Shown: positions 42,761 through 51,178 of the stretch, piece after piece
How the letters are laid out: every line of letters starts with the position of its first letter
Position numbering within the stretch: the stretch's first letter is position 1
Origin: Agrococcus carbonis
GTDB taxonomy: Bacteria; Actinomycetota; Actinomycetes; Actinomycetales; Microbacteriaceae
Reading direction: 5' to 3'
DNA: 64,000 bases
Assembly (NCBI RefSeq): GCF_900104705.1
Contig: NZ_LT629734.1
Location: forward strand, 124,001-188,000
The notes under the pieces: model-generated
What the model saw: the letters and a program-made list of their open reading frames with translations, nothing else
What the model was told of the DNA's origin: nothing
The model's database searches: none
Made by a program: the position numbers and the translations under genes

Positions 42761-43936
42761 CTAGCGCCGTGGCCGAATCGTGACCTCGCGGTCGAGCAGC
42801 TGCTCGAGCGGCCCGAACGCGTCGATCGCGATGGCGGCGGCGCCGAGCAGCGCGCCGTCGACCGGCGTCGACGCCGGCACGAGCGCCGGGAGGTGCAGCA
42901 CGCGGCCCGTCAGGCGCCGCTCGAGCTCGGGCCCGACGACGCCCGCGAGCGGCGCGAAGCGGCCCGCGAGCACGATCGCCTCGGGATCGAGCAGCGCGCA
43001 CACGTTGGCGAGCGCGACGGCGAACTCGTCGAGCACCCGCTCCGCGAGCGCACCCGCGGCGGAGCGGTCCCCCAAGTGCGCGAACAGCGCCGCGAACGGC
43101 TCCGCGTCTGGGGGCAGCGCGACCCCGGCCTCTGCGGCGCGGCGCACGAGGCCCGCGGAGCCCAGCTGCGACTCGAGGTCGCCGAAGTCGTCCTGCTGCC
43201 GGTCGATCGAGTCGGGCCCGACGAGCATGCGGCCGATCTGCCCGGCGAAGCCGCGGCTGCCCTCCACGATCCGGCCAGCCTCGACGATGCCCGCGCCGAC
43301 GCCCTCGAACACGGCGAGCGCCATGAGGCTCGACGCGCCGCGCTGCGCGCCCCAGCGCGACTCGGCGACGGCGATGAGGTTGGCGTCGTTGCCGACCGCC
43401 ACGGGCGCGCCGAGGCGCTCGCGCAGCAGCTCGCCGAGCCGCACGCCGTGCCAGTGCAGGGCGGGCGCGAAGTCGACGGTGCCGTCGGTCTGCACGGGAC
43501 CGGGGATCGCGACGCCGACGGCGACGGGCATCCGGCCGTCCCGGTCGACGAGGAAGGCGCCGGTCGTGGCCTCGAGGGTGTGCGCGAGGCGCTCCTCGGG
43601 CCCCTCGGGCGGGTCGTCGAGCCGTTCGCTCCAGCGCACCGCGCCGTCGAGGTCGACGAGCGAGAGGGTCGTGTGGTGGTCGGCGACGTCGACCGCGAGC
43701 ACGAGCGCCGCGCCGGCCGCGACGCGCACGCGCCCGAGCGGGCGGCCGCCCGCCGGGCCGACCGTGGCGTGCTCGACGAGGAGGCCCGCGTCGATCAGCG
43801 CGGCCGCGGCGCGGGAGACTGTCGCGATGCTGAGGCCGGTCGCCTCGGCGAGCTCGGCGCGGGACGACTCGCCGGCGGCGCGAGCGGCCGCGAGCACGGC
43901 GGCGCGGTTGCGGCGAGTCGTCGAGACGGAGCTCAT
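42761..43936 (-). CDS. ROK-family transcriptional regulator
   Basis: Probable sugar-responsive repressor of the adjacent transporter operon. The 391-residue protein has an N-terminal winged helix (about 1-60: ELAEATGLSIATVSRAAAAL) and a ROK domain (LAVDVADHHTTLSLVDLDG, VGNDANLIAVAES). The usual zinc motif after GxIGHM is absent: the sequence reads GQIGRMLVG, then an acidic stretch without any CxCG cysteines. It therefore probably lacks kinase activity and zinc. It is encoded 87 bases before the binding-protein gene on the same strand. Confidence 0.85.
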   Translation of the reverse strand: MSSVSTTRRNRAAVLAAARAAGESSRAELAEATGLSIATVSRAAAALIDAGLLVEHATVGPAGGRPLGRVRVAAGAALVLAVDVADHHTTLSLVDLDGAVRWSERLDDPPEGPEERLAHTLEATTGAFLVDRDGRMPVAVGVAIPGPVQTDGTVDFAPALHWHGVRLGELLRERLGAPVAVGNDANLIAVAESRWGAQRGASSLMALAVFEGVGAGIVEAGRIVEGSRGFAGQIGRMLVGPDSIDRQQDDFGDLESQLGSAGLVRRAAEAGVALPPDAEPFAALFAHLGDRSAAGALAERVLDEFAVALANVCALLDPEAIVLAGRFAPLAGVVGPELERRLTGRVLHLPALVPASTPVDGALLGAAAIAIDAFGPLEQLLDREVTIRPRR

Positions 43937-43958
43937 GGCGACATCCTCGCACCCCTCG

Positions 43959-44666
43959 TCAGCGCGGATCGTCCTTGCGCTCGACCCGCGGATCCGGCAG
44001 GAGCGTCGAGACGACGGGCTTGTGGCGGGCGCGCGCCCACACGATGAAGCCCGCGACGGTGAACGCGCCGTAGAAGGCGTACATCCCGGCCGTCGCCCAA
44101 TAGCCGGCGGCGACCAGCAGCGGCACGCCCACGAGGTCGACGGCGACCCAGATGAGCCAGAACTCCGTCCACCCGCGGGCCATCCCGTAGGTCGCCAGGA
44201 GCGATCCGACGAACGTCCACGCATCCGCCCACACGGGCTCGAACGAGCCGAGCGCGCGGAAGATCGGTGTGAGCGCGACCGTGCCGACGACCATCGCGAC
44301 CGCGAGGCCGATGCGCTGCCGGCCGCTCGCCCAGCGCGGCACGATCGTGCCCTGCGGGCCGCGCGCCTGGCGCCACCGCACCCATCCGTAGATCGCGACG
44401 GCGATGAACATCACCTGCCTGCCGGCCTGGCCGAGCAGCGCGGGCAGCGTGTGCGACGGATCGAGGAGGGCGCCGAGGAAGACCGTCAGCAGCAGCAGGT
44501 TGCCGACGATGCCGACGGGCCACGCCCAGACGCGGCGCAGCATGCCGCCGAGCGCGCTCGCGAGGCCGAAGGCGTTGCCGACGACCTCGCGCAGCAGCAG
44601 CTCCTGGCCGCCGCCGACCGGGATCGTGGCGCCGTAGAGGTCGAAGAGCCAGGAAGCGGGGTCCAT
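43959..44666 (-). CDS. pnuC: PnuC-type nicotinamide riboside/NMN transporter
   Basis: Facilitator for vitamin B3 ribosides, trapped afterwards by phosphorylation. The 235-residue protein has about seven helices, WADAWTFVGSLLATYGMARGW and a Trp-rich FWLIWVAVD helix typical of the PnuC substrate site. No nadR or NiaR gene is adjacent. The start is 25 bases from an 86-base terminator array, so its promoter must be very compact or lie within that array. GAGGAG is 11 bases before the ATG. Confidence 0.85.
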   Translation of the reverse strand: MDPASWLFDLYGATIPVGGGQELLLREVVGNAFGLASALGGMLRRVWAWPVGIVGNLLLLTVFLGALLDPSHTLPALLGQAGRQVMFIAVAIYGWVRWRQARGPQGTIVPRWASGRQRIGLAVAMVVGTVALTPIFRALGSFEPVWADAWTFVGSLLATYGMARGWTEFWLIWVAVDLVGVPLLVAAGYWATAGMYAFYGAFTVAGFIVWARARHKPVVSTLLPDPRVERKDDPR

Positions 44667-44733
44667 GCGTGGCTGCTCTCCTCGGTGGGCGTGAACCCGA
44701 GTTCACTCGCTTGCGCTCGTGACGGCGCTGGGC

Positions 44734-44756
44734 CGGAAGGCCCACTGGGCCTTCCG
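44734..44756 (-). terminator. suf operon terminator hairpin, unit 1
   Basis: CGGAAGGCCC-act-GGGCCTTCCG: 10-base perfect stem with a 3-base loop. Confidence 0.6.
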
Positions 44757-44819
44757 CGATCTCACGGCGTCAGATCGTGAAGCCCAGCTCACTCGCTTGC
44801 GCTCGTGACGGCGCTGGGC

Positions 44820-44842
44820 CGGAAGGCCCACTGGGCCTTCCG
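44820..44842 (-). terminator. suf operon terminator hairpin, unit 2
   Basis: Same 10-base stem and loop as unit 1; followed at 44844-44862 by a second 8-base hairpin (GATCTGAC/GTCAGATC). Confidence 0.6.
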
Positions 44843-44905
44843 CGATCTGACGGCGTCAGATCGTGAAGCCCAGCTCACTCGCTTGCGCTCGTGACGGCGC
44901 TGGGC

Positions 44906-44928
44906 CGGAAGGCCCACCGGGCCTTCCG
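44906..44928 (-). terminator. suf operon terminator hairpin, unit 3 (nearest sufT)
   Basis: Same stem, loop acc. The adjacent hairpin at 44930-44948 contains the real sufT stop codon (44942-44944). Confidence 0.65.
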
Positions 44929-44941
44929 CGATCTGACGGCG

Positions 44942-45274
44942 TCAGATCGTGAAGCCCAGCGCCCTCATCATCTCGCGGCCGTCCTCCGTGATGCGCTCGG
45001 GGCCCCACGGCGGCATCCAGACCCAGTTGATGCGGAACCGCTCGACGACGCCGTCGAGCTTCTCGGCGATCTCGGTCTCGATCACGTCGGTGAGCGGGCA
45101 GCCGGCCGAGGTGAGCGTCATCGAGATGACGAGCGCATCCTGCTCGTCGTCCCACGCGAGGTCGTAGACGAGCCCGAGGTCGACGATGTTGACGTCGAGC
45201 TCCGGGTCGACGACGTCCTTGAGCGCCTCGGTCGCCTCGTCGAACTTCGCCGCGTCGACCTCGATCAGCGCCAT
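44942..45274 (-). CDS. sufT: SufT-type iron-sulfur cluster assembly factor (DUF59/MIP18)
   Basis: Assists maturation or delivery of iron-sulfur clusters. The 110-residue protein is one DUF59 domain: DPELDVNIVDLGLVYDL, the conserved Cys59 in TLTSAGCPLTD, and a C-terminal WMPPWGPERIT motif. ATG 45274 follows a GTG at 45277 that overlaps the sufC stop; either could start translation. It is the last gene of the suf operon, and its final codons belong to an 86-base tandem repeat. Confidence 0.9.
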   Translation of the reverse strand: MALIEVDAAKFDEATEALKDVVDPELDVNIVDLGLVYDLAWDDEQDALVISMTLTSAGCPLTDVIETEIAEKLDGVVERFRINWVWMPPWGPERITEDGREMMRALGFTI

Positions 45275-46032
45275 CACACACCTGCCTTCAGGTACCGATC
45301 GTAGCCCTCCTCCTCGAGGCGGTGCGCGAGCTCGGGACCGCCCTGCTCGGCCACGCGCCCGTTGACGAACACGTGCACGTGGTCCGGCTCGATGTAGCGC
45401 AGGATGCGCGTGTAGTGCGTGATGAGGAGCACGCCGAGGCCCGTCTCGCCCTTGATGCGGTTGACGCCCTCGGAGACGACCCGCAGCGCGTCGACGTCGA
45501 GGCCGGAGTCGGTCTCGTCGAGCACCGCGAAGCGGGGGCGCAGGAGCTCCATCTGGAGGATCTCGTGGCGCTTCTTCTCGCCGCCCGAGAAGCCCTCGTT
45601 GACGTTGCGCTCGCCGAACGACGGGTCCATGCGCAGCTTCTCCATGGCGCCGCGCACGTCGCCGATCCACTGGCGCACGCGCGGTGCCTCGCCGTCGATC
45701 GCGGTCTTCGCGGTGCGGAGGAAGTTCGAGACCGTGACGCCGGGGATCTCCACCGGGTACTGCATCGCGAGGAAGAGGCCGGCGCGGGCCCGCTCGTCGA
45801 CGCTCATCTCGAGGACGTCCTCGCCGTCGAGCGTGATCGAGCCGCCGTCGACCTCGTAGCGCGGGTGGCCCGCGATCGTGTACGCGAGGGTCGACTTGCC
45901 CGAGCCGTTGGGGCCCATCACCGCGTGGATCTCATCCGAGTTGATCGTGAGATCGACGCCGCGCAGGATCTCCTTCTTGCCCTGCTCGGTCTCGATCGAG
46001 ACCCGCAGGTCCTTGATGTCCAGGACGCTCAT
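45274..46032 (-). CDS. sufC: Fe-S assembly ATPase SufC
   Basis: ATPase of the SufBCD scaffold. The 252-residue ABC protein has GPNGSGKSTLAYTIAG, the SufC-typical LAMQYPVEIPGVTVSNFLR segment, signature FSGGEKKRHEILQM and Walker B FAVLDETDSGLDVDAL. Length is typical. It lies 13 bases after the Rieske gene and overlaps sufT. Confidence 0.96.
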   Translation of the reverse strand: MSVLDIKDLRVSIETEQGKKEILRGVDLTINSDEIHAVMGPNGSGKSTLAYTIAGHPRYEVDGGSITLDGEDVLEMSVDERARAGLFLAMQYPVEIPGVTVSNFLRTAKTAIDGEAPRVRQWIGDVRGAMEKLRMDPSFGERNVNEGFSGGEKKRHEILQMELLRPRFAVLDETDSGLDVDALRVVSEGVNRIKGETGLGVLLITHYTRILRYIEPDHVHVFVNGRVAEQGGPELAHRLEEEGYDRYLKAGV

Positions 46033-46045
46033 CGTGCTTCCCTCT

Positions 46046-46378
46046 CTACGAATTCTGGGTCAATGGGTTCGCGACGTCGACGAGCACGTCGTCGCCGTCG
46101 ATGGTCACGGGGAACACCGGCACCGGCTCGTACGCCGGCAGGTTGAGCGGCTTGCCGGTGCGCAGCGCGAACTGCGAGCCGTGCGCCCAGCACTCGATCG
46201 TGTCGTCCTCGACGAACCCCTCCGACAGCGAGATCTCGCCGTGGGTGCACGTGTCGCCGATGGCGTGGATCGTGCCGTCCGACTGCTTGACGATCGCGAC
46301 CGCGATGCCGTCGAGCTCGACCTTCACGGCTGCGCTCACCGCGACGTCGTCGACGCCGCACGCGCGCTGTGCCGTCAT
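46046..46378 (-). CDS. Rieske-type 2Fe-2S ferredoxin of the suf operon
   Basis: A 110-residue soluble Rieske domain: Cys44-Thr-His46 and Cys63-Trp-Ala-His66 ligate the cluster. Similar proteins sit between sufD and sufC in many actinobacteria and may pass electrons during cluster building or be a client; the role is not established. ATG 46378 overlaps the sufD stop (ATGA). Confidence 0.88.
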   Translation of the reverse strand: MTAQRACGVDDVAVSAAVKVELDGIAVAIVKQSDGTIHAIGDTCTHGEISLSEGFVEDDTIECWAHGSQFALRTGKPLNLPAYEPVPVFPVTIDGDDVLVDVANPLTQNS

Positions 46379-47589
46379 GCCCCCGCCTTCGAGGCGGGCG
46401 CGAGGCCGGCGCCGCGGCGCAGCTCCTCCTCGATCGCCTCGGCGAGCCGCTCCTCGATCTCGGGCACGCCGATCTTCTGCACGATCTCCATGAGGAAGCC
46501 GATCACGACGAGGCGACGGGCCTCCTCCTCCTCGATGCCTCGCGACTCGAGGTAGAAGAGCTGCTCGTCGTCGAAGCGGCCGGTGGCGGATGCGTGCCCG
46601 GCGCCGGCGATGTCGCCGGTCTTGATCTCGAGGTTCGGGATGCTGTCGGCGCGGGCGCCGTCGGTCAGCACGAGGTTCTGGTTCTTCTCGTAGCTGTCGG
46701 TGCCCGTGGCGCCCTGCCCGATGAGCACATCGCCGATCCACACCGAGCGCGCGCCGGTGCCCTGGAGCGCGCCCTTGTAGAGCACGTCGCCGCGGGTCTC
46801 GACGCCCTCGTGGTGGAGGAACACCTGGCTCTCGATGTGCTGGCCGCTGTCCGAGAACGAGAGGCCGTACATCTCCCCCTCGGCGCGGTGGCCGGCGAGG
46901 CGCAGCGACGGGTTGACGCGCACGACACCGCCGCCGAACGAGACGACCATGTGCTTGAGGTAGGCGCCGTCGCCGACGACCGCCTGGTGGGCGGCCGCAT
47001 GCACGGCGTCGTCCTCCCAGTCCTGCACCGACACGAGCGTGAGGCGCGCGCCGTCGCGGACGATGATCTCGACGTTCTGCGCGTACTGCGCCGAGCCCGA
47101 GTGGTGCAGCACGAGCGTGCCGACCGAGCCGGGCATCGCCTCGATGACGATGTGGGCGTTGCCGTGGCGGTCGGCGCCCGTGCCGTGCAGGCGAGCGATG
47201 ATCGGCTCGGAGAGCTCGCGGCCCTCCGGCAGGCGCACGTGCAGCGCGTTCTCGCAGCGCTTCCACGCGATCGCGCTCACGACGTCCTCGGGGCGGAAGA
47301 TCTCGCCGCGCGGCGCGGCGTCGTGCCCGCTCGACTCGACGAGCAGGCCCGCCGCCTCGAGCGCCGCGACGTCGTACTCGATCGCGTTCGTCTCGCCGGT
47401 CTCGGTCTCCTCGTCGACGAGCAGCGGCGCGAGGCGCTTCAGGTCGCTGAGGCGCCAGTTGACCTCGCGGCCGGTGGGCGTGCCGAAGTCGGCCGGGTCG
47501 AACGACGTGGGCCGCTCGGAGCGCGTCTGGATCGGGACGAAGCGCTCGGCGGTGGTCAGGTGGGCAGGAGTGGTCTCGGTGGCGGTCAT
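46375..47589 (-). CDS. sufD: Fe-S assembly protein SufD
   Basis: Scaffold subunit pairing with SufB. The 404-residue protein is a right-handed beta-helix with the conserved FDDEQLFYLESRGIEEEEARRLVVIGFL C-terminal helical segment, seen as residues after about 345, and SHATATGRFDDEQ-like ASATGRFD upstream. It begins 1 base after the sufB stop. Ligand residues of SufB are not all kept, as expected for SufD. Confidence 0.94.
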   Translation of the reverse strand: MTATETTPAHLTTAERFVPIQTRSERPTSFDPADFGTPTGREVNWRLSDLKRLAPLLVDEETETGETNAIEYDVAALEAAGLLVESSGHDAAPRGEIFRPEDVVSAIAWKRCENALHVRLPEGRELSEPIIARLHGTGADRHGNAHIVIEAMPGSVGTLVLHHSGSAQYAQNVEIIVRDGARLTLVSVQDWEDDAVHAAAHQAVVGDGAYLKHMVVSFGGGVVRVNPSLRLAGHRAEGEMYGLSFSDSGQHIESQVFLHHEGVETRGDVLYKGALQGTGARSVWIGDVLIGQGATGTDSYEKNQNLVLTDGARADSIPNLEIKTGDIAGAGHASATGRFDDEQLFYLESRGIEEEEARRLVVIGFLMEIVQKIGVPEIEERLAEAIEEELRRGAGLAPASKAGA

Positions 47590-47590
47590 G

Positions 47591-49009
47591 TCAGCCGACG
47601 GATCCTTCCATGCTCATCTCGATGAGCTTGTTGAGCTCGAGCGCGTACTCCATCGGCAGCTCGCGGGCGATCGGCTCGATGAAGCCGCGGACGATCATGG
47701 CCATCGCCTCGGTCTCCTCGAGGCCGCGGGACATGAGGTAGAACAGCTGCTCCTCGCTCACCTTCGACACGGTGGCCTCGTGCCCGAGCACCACGTCGTC
47801 GACGCGGATGTCGATCGCCGGGTAGGTGTCGGAGCGCGAGATCGTGTCGACGAGCAGCGCGTCGCAGACGACGCTGTTCGCCGAGTGGTGCGCGTTCGCA
47901 TCCACGCGCACCTCGCCGCGGTAGCCCGAGCGGCCGCCCCCGCGCGCGATCGACTTCGAGACGATCGACGACGTCGTGTACGGCGCCATGTGGATCATCT
48001 TCGCGCCGGCGTCCTGGTGCTGGCCGGGGCCTGCGAACGCGACCGAGAGCGTCTCGCCCTTGGCGCGCTCGCCCACGAGGTAGATCGACGGGTACTTCAT
48101 CGTCACCTTGGAGCCAATGTTGCCGTCGATCCACTCCATCGTCGCGCCCTCCTCGGCGATGGCGCGCTTCGTGACGAGGTTGTAGACGTTGTTCGACCAG
48201 TTCTGGATCGTCGTGTAGCGCACGCGGGCGTTCTTCTTCACGATGATCTCGACGACGGCCGAGTGCAGCGAGTCGCTCGAGTAGATCGGGGCCGTGCAGC
48301 CCTCGATGTAGTGCACGTACGAGCCCTCGTCGGCGATGATGAGCGTGCGCTCGAACTGGCCCATGTTCTCGGTGTTGATGCGGAAGTAGGCCTGCAGCGG
48401 GATCTCTACGTGGACGCCCTTCGGGACGTAGACGAACGAGCCGCCGGACCACACCGCCGTGTTGAGCGCCGCGAACTTGTTGTCGCCGGCCGGGATGACG
48501 GTGCCGAAGTACTCCTCGAAGAACTCGGGGTGCTCGCGCAGCGCCGTGTCGGTGTCCATGAAGATGACGCCCTGCCGCTCCAGGTCCTCCTGGATCTGGT
48601 GGTAGACGACCTCGGACTCGTACTGCGCGGCGACGCCCGCGACGAGCCTGGCGCGCTCGGCCTCGGGGATGCCGAGGCGGTCGTAGGTGTTCCGGATGTC
48701 CTCCGGCAGGTCCTCCCACGTCTGCGCCTGGCGCTCGGTCGAGCGCACGAAGTACTTGATGTTGTCGAAGTCGATGCCCGAGATGTCGGCACCCCACGTC
48801 GGCATCGGCTTGCGCTCGAACAGCTGGAGCCCCTTGAGGCGCCGCTCGAGCATCCAGTCGGACTCGCTCTTCAGCCGCGAGATGTCGCGCACGACCGCCT
48901 CGCTCAGGCCGCGCTTCGCAGTCGCACCGGCCTCGTCGGAGTCATGCCAGCCGAACTCGTACTGCCCCAAGCTCTCGAGCTCGGGCCGGTCGATCAGGAC
49001 ATCGGACAT
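47591..49009 (-). CDS. sufB: Fe-S assembly scaffold protein SufB
   Basis: Main scaffold on which clusters form. The 472-residue protein shows the family landmarks [38 protein letters not shown] (with the conserved Cys) and [18 protein letters not shown], plus [18 protein letters not shown] near the end. GGGGGAG precedes the ATG. It heads the operon, divergent from ctaA with 203 bases between starts. No sufR, sufS or sufU is in the cluster, so cysteine desulfurase must come from elsewhere. Confidence 0.96.
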   Translation of the reverse strand: MSDVLIDRPELESLGQYEFGWHDSDEAGATAKRGLSEAVVRDISRLKSESDWMLERRLKGLQLFERKPMPTWGADISGIDFDNIKYFVRSTERQAQTWEDLPEDIRNTYDRLGIPEAERARLVAGVAAQYESEVVYHQIQEDLERQGVIFMDTDTALREHPEFFEEYFGTVIPAGDNKFAALNTAVWSGGSFVYVPKGVHVEIPLQAYFRINTENMGQFERTLIIADEGSYVHYIEGCTAPIYSSDSLHSAVVEIIVKKNARVRYTTIQNWSNNVYNLVTKRAIAEEGATMEWIDGNIGSKVTMKYPSIYLVGERAKGETLSVAFAGPGQHQDAGAKMIHMAPYTTSSIVSKSIARGGGRSGYRGEVRVDANAHHSANSVVCDALLVDTISRSDTYPAIDIRVDDVVLGHEATVSKVSEEQLFYLMSRGLEETEAMAMIVRGFIEPIARELPMEYALELNKLIEMSMEGSVG

Positions 49010-49106
49010 CGCTCCCCCTTTTCACGCATCTGTTGCAACCCGGCGGTGCTCCTCGGCATTCCGCGCGGCCTCCGCACCTCCGGCCGAGGCACGGTCGCGA
49101 TCGGGC

Positions 49107-49113
49107 CATAATG
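49107..49113. promoter_or_regulatory. shared AT-rich -10 element between sufB and ctaA
   Basis: CATAATG reads CATTATG on the other strand, so both strands offer a -10-like hexamer (CATAAT and CATTAT) in the 203-base divergent gap. Candidate bidirectional promoter core; leaders would be about 90 bases on each side. Confidence 0.35.
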
Positions 49114-49212
49114 GAGTGGCCGTCGCACATGCCTCACCGCGTTCAGCGGCACGGGGATTCGGAGCCGATGGGCTCCCCACGATCCTACCGCGACCGGCAG
49201 GAGAGGTGCATC

Positions 49213-50151
49213 TTGCTCACGCGCTCGCGCAGCCTGGTCGTCGCGGCCTGGATGACCCTGCTGTCGCAGATCATCATCGTCGGCACCGGCGGCGCCGTGC
49301 GGCTGACCGGTTCGGGGCTCGGCTGCTCCGAGTGGCCCAACTGCACCCCCGAGTCCTTCACGCCCGTGCCCGAGCAGGGCATCCACGGCCTCATCGAGTT
49401 CGGCAACCGCGTGTGGGGCGGCATCGTCGTCGTCGTCGCGGTCGTGATGCTCGTGCTCGCCATCCGCCGGCGCGCGGGGCGCCTCGTCGTGACGCTCGCC
49501 GCGCTCGTGCTCGGCCTCACGGTCGCCCAGGCGCTCATCGGCGCCGTGGTCGTGTGGATGCAGCTGCGGCCCGACACCGTCGGCGTGCACTTCCTGCTCT
49601 CGGTCGTGCTCGTCGCGCTCTCGGCCGTGCTCGCCTGGAAGGTCGTCGTCGGCCCGTCGGGGCCGCGCACCGCCCCGCGCTGGCAGTCGATCCTCGTGCA
49701 CGCGATGACGCTCGCGCTCGCCGTCGTGGTGGTCGTGGGCGTGCTCACGACCGGCTCCGGGCCGCACGCGGGCGACGGCGGCGCGGCGCGCAACGGCCTC
49801 GACCCCGCGATCATGCAGCACGTGCACGCCGTGCCCGGCTACGTGCTGCTCGCGCTCGTGCTCGCGGTCGTCGTCGCGGCAGCGGCGCGCGGGCCCCGCC
49901 TGCACCTGCGCTGGTCCCTCGCGCTGCTCGGCATCGTGCTCGTGCAGATCCTCGTGGGCATCGTGCAGTCCAACACGGGCCTGCCCATCCTGCTCGTCGG
50001 CATCCACATGGTGCTCTCGGTCGTGACGACCGCGATCGGCGCGGCGGTCGTGCTGTCGCTGCGGCCCGCGCAGCGCGTCGGCGCGGGCACGGATGCGTCG
50101 GGCGCGGCGCCGCGCGCGCGGCGCGGTGCGAATGCGGTCGCCGCGGGCTGA
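49213..50151 (+). CDS. ctaA: haem A synthase (COX15/CtaA)
   Basis: Oxidises haem O to haem A for aa3 oxidase. About 312 residues with eight helices; four conserved His sites are visible in HGLIEFGNRVWGG, VGVHFLLS, MQHVHAVPGY and VGIHMVLSVV, and a cysteine pair (GCSEWPNC) in the first loop. The TTG at 49213 is chosen because GGAGAGG stands about 7 bases before it and the membrane helix follows directly; an in-frame ATG at 49168 would add 15 residues. Confidence 0.88.
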   Translation: MLTRSRSLVVAAWMTLLSQIIIVGTGGAVRLTGSGLGCSEWPNCTPESFTPVPEQGIHGLIEFGNRVWGGIVVVVAVVMLVLAIRRRAGRLVVTLAALVLGLTVAQALIGAVVVWMQLRPDTVGVHFLLSVVLVALSAVLAWKVVVGPSGPRTAPRWQSILVHAMTLALAVVVVVGVLTTGSGPHAGDGGAARNGLDPAIMQHVHAVPGYVLLALVLAVVVAAAARGPRLHLRWSLALLGIVLVQILVGIVQSNTGLPILLVGIHMVLSVVTTAIGAAVVLSLRPAQRVGAGTDASGAAPRARRGANAVAAG

Positions 50152-50154
50152 TGG

Positions 50155-50160
50155 CAGGAT
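50155..50160 (+). promoter_or_regulatory. possible leaderless -10 box, ppx/gppA-like gene
   Basis: CAGGAT ending 7 bases before ATG 50168, just after the ctaA stop; same sequence and spacing as at 18030. Confidence 0.35.
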
Positions 50161-50167
50161 CGGGCGC

Positions 50168-51163
50168 ATGACGAGCGCCCCCGACTCCCCCGCCGGAGCA
50201 CGCCCGGAGGACGGCTCGCTCGGCGACGTGCGGCACGGCGCGCGCCTCGGCGTGCTCGACATCGGCTCGAACACCGTGCACCTGCTCATCGTCGACGTGC
50301 GGCTCGGCGGCCGCCCGGTGCCGCAGCGGTCGCACAAGCGCACGCTCCGCCTCATGCGCTACCTGCAGGAGGACGGCGCGATCAGCCGCGAGGGCGTCGA
50401 CGCCCTCCTCGAGGCGATCGGCGAGTGCGCTGCCATCGCGCGCGAGGAGCAGCTCGACGACTTCGTCGTGATGGCGACGAGCGCGATCCGCGAGGCGACG
50501 AACGGCGAGGAGGTCGTCGCGCGCGTCGAGCGGAAGGCCGGCGTGACCCTCGACATCCTCTCCGGCCCCGACGAGGCCCGGCTGACGTTCCTCGCGGTGC
50601 GCCGCTGGTTCGGCTGGTCGGCCGGCCGCATCCTGCTGCTCGACATCGGCGGCGGCTCGCTCGAGATCGCGATGGGCCAGGACGAGGAGCCCGATGTCGC
50701 GCTCTCGGTGCCGCTCGGCGCCGGTCGCAGCACCGTCGGCTTCTTCCACGCCGATCCGCCGTCGGCGGTCGACCAGCGGGCGCTGCGCCTCTACGCGAAG
50801 GGCGTGCTCGACGACGCGGTCGCGCGCGTCAAGCCGCACGGCCGCCCCGACCACGTCATCGGCTCGTCGAAGACCATCCGCTCGCTCGCCCGCCTCGCCG
50901 GCAACGTGCTGCCGGGCGTCGGCGACGCCGACCGCGCGGTGCTGAGCCGTGCGCAGCTCGACGACTGGGTGCCGCGGCTCGCGAAGATGGATGCGCGCTC
51001 CCGCACCGCGCTCCCGGGCATCACGCCCGACCGCACGTTCCAGATCGTCGCGGGCGGCATCGTGCTGTCGGAGACGATGCGCGCGTTCGGCGTCAAGGAG
51101 CTCGACGTGAGCCCGTGGGCGCTCCGCGAGGGCCGCCTGCTGCAGATGCTCGACCGCGTCTGA
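50168..51163 (+). CDS. Ppx/GppA-family exopolyphosphatase
   Basis: Hydrolyses polyphosphate or (p)ppGpp-type substrates. The 331-residue protein has the ASKHA phosphate motifs GVLDIGSNTVHLLIVD and LLLDIGGGSLEIAMG, the catalytic Glu region MATSAIREATN, and SSKTIRSLARL. Short Ppx/GppA without the HD-like C-terminal domain, as in mycobacterial Ppx1. It lies 16 bases after ctaA, with possible own promoter. Confidence 0.88.
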   Translation: MTSAPDSPAGARPEDGSLGDVRHGARLGVLDIGSNTVHLLIVDVRLGGRPVPQRSHKRTLRLMRYLQEDGAISREGVDALLEAIGECAAIAREEQLDDFVVMATSAIREATNGEEVVARVERKAGVTLDILSGPDEARLTFLAVRRWFGWSAGRILLLDIGGGSLEIAMGQDEEPDVALSVPLGAGRSTVGFFHADPPSAVDQRALRLYAKGVLDDAVARVKPHGRPDHVIGSSKTIRSLARLAGNVLPGVGDADRAVLSRAQLDDWVPRLAKMDARSRTALPGITPDRTFQIVAGGIVLSETMRAFGVKELDVSPWALREGRLLQMLDRV

Positions 51164-51178
51164 CGTCAGCCGTCGCGG

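Larger units (their letters stand above)
44691..44960. repeat. tandem 86-base repeat, three units plus a partial
   Basis: Units start at 44691, 44777 and 44863; a fourth begins at 44949 but diverges after 12 bases into the sufT coding sequence. Unit 1 is the most diverged, mainly at its first bases. Units 2 and 3 differ at one visible base in the hairpin loop region. On the minus strand each unit boundary reproduces the last sufT codons (LGFTI and stop) followed by hairpins. No variable spacers, so it is not a CRISPR array. Confidence 0.95.

Noticed and set aside
44691..44960. CRISPR array
   Set aside because: The 86-base units are contiguous copies without variable spacers, no cas genes are near, and the unit matches the end of sufT.
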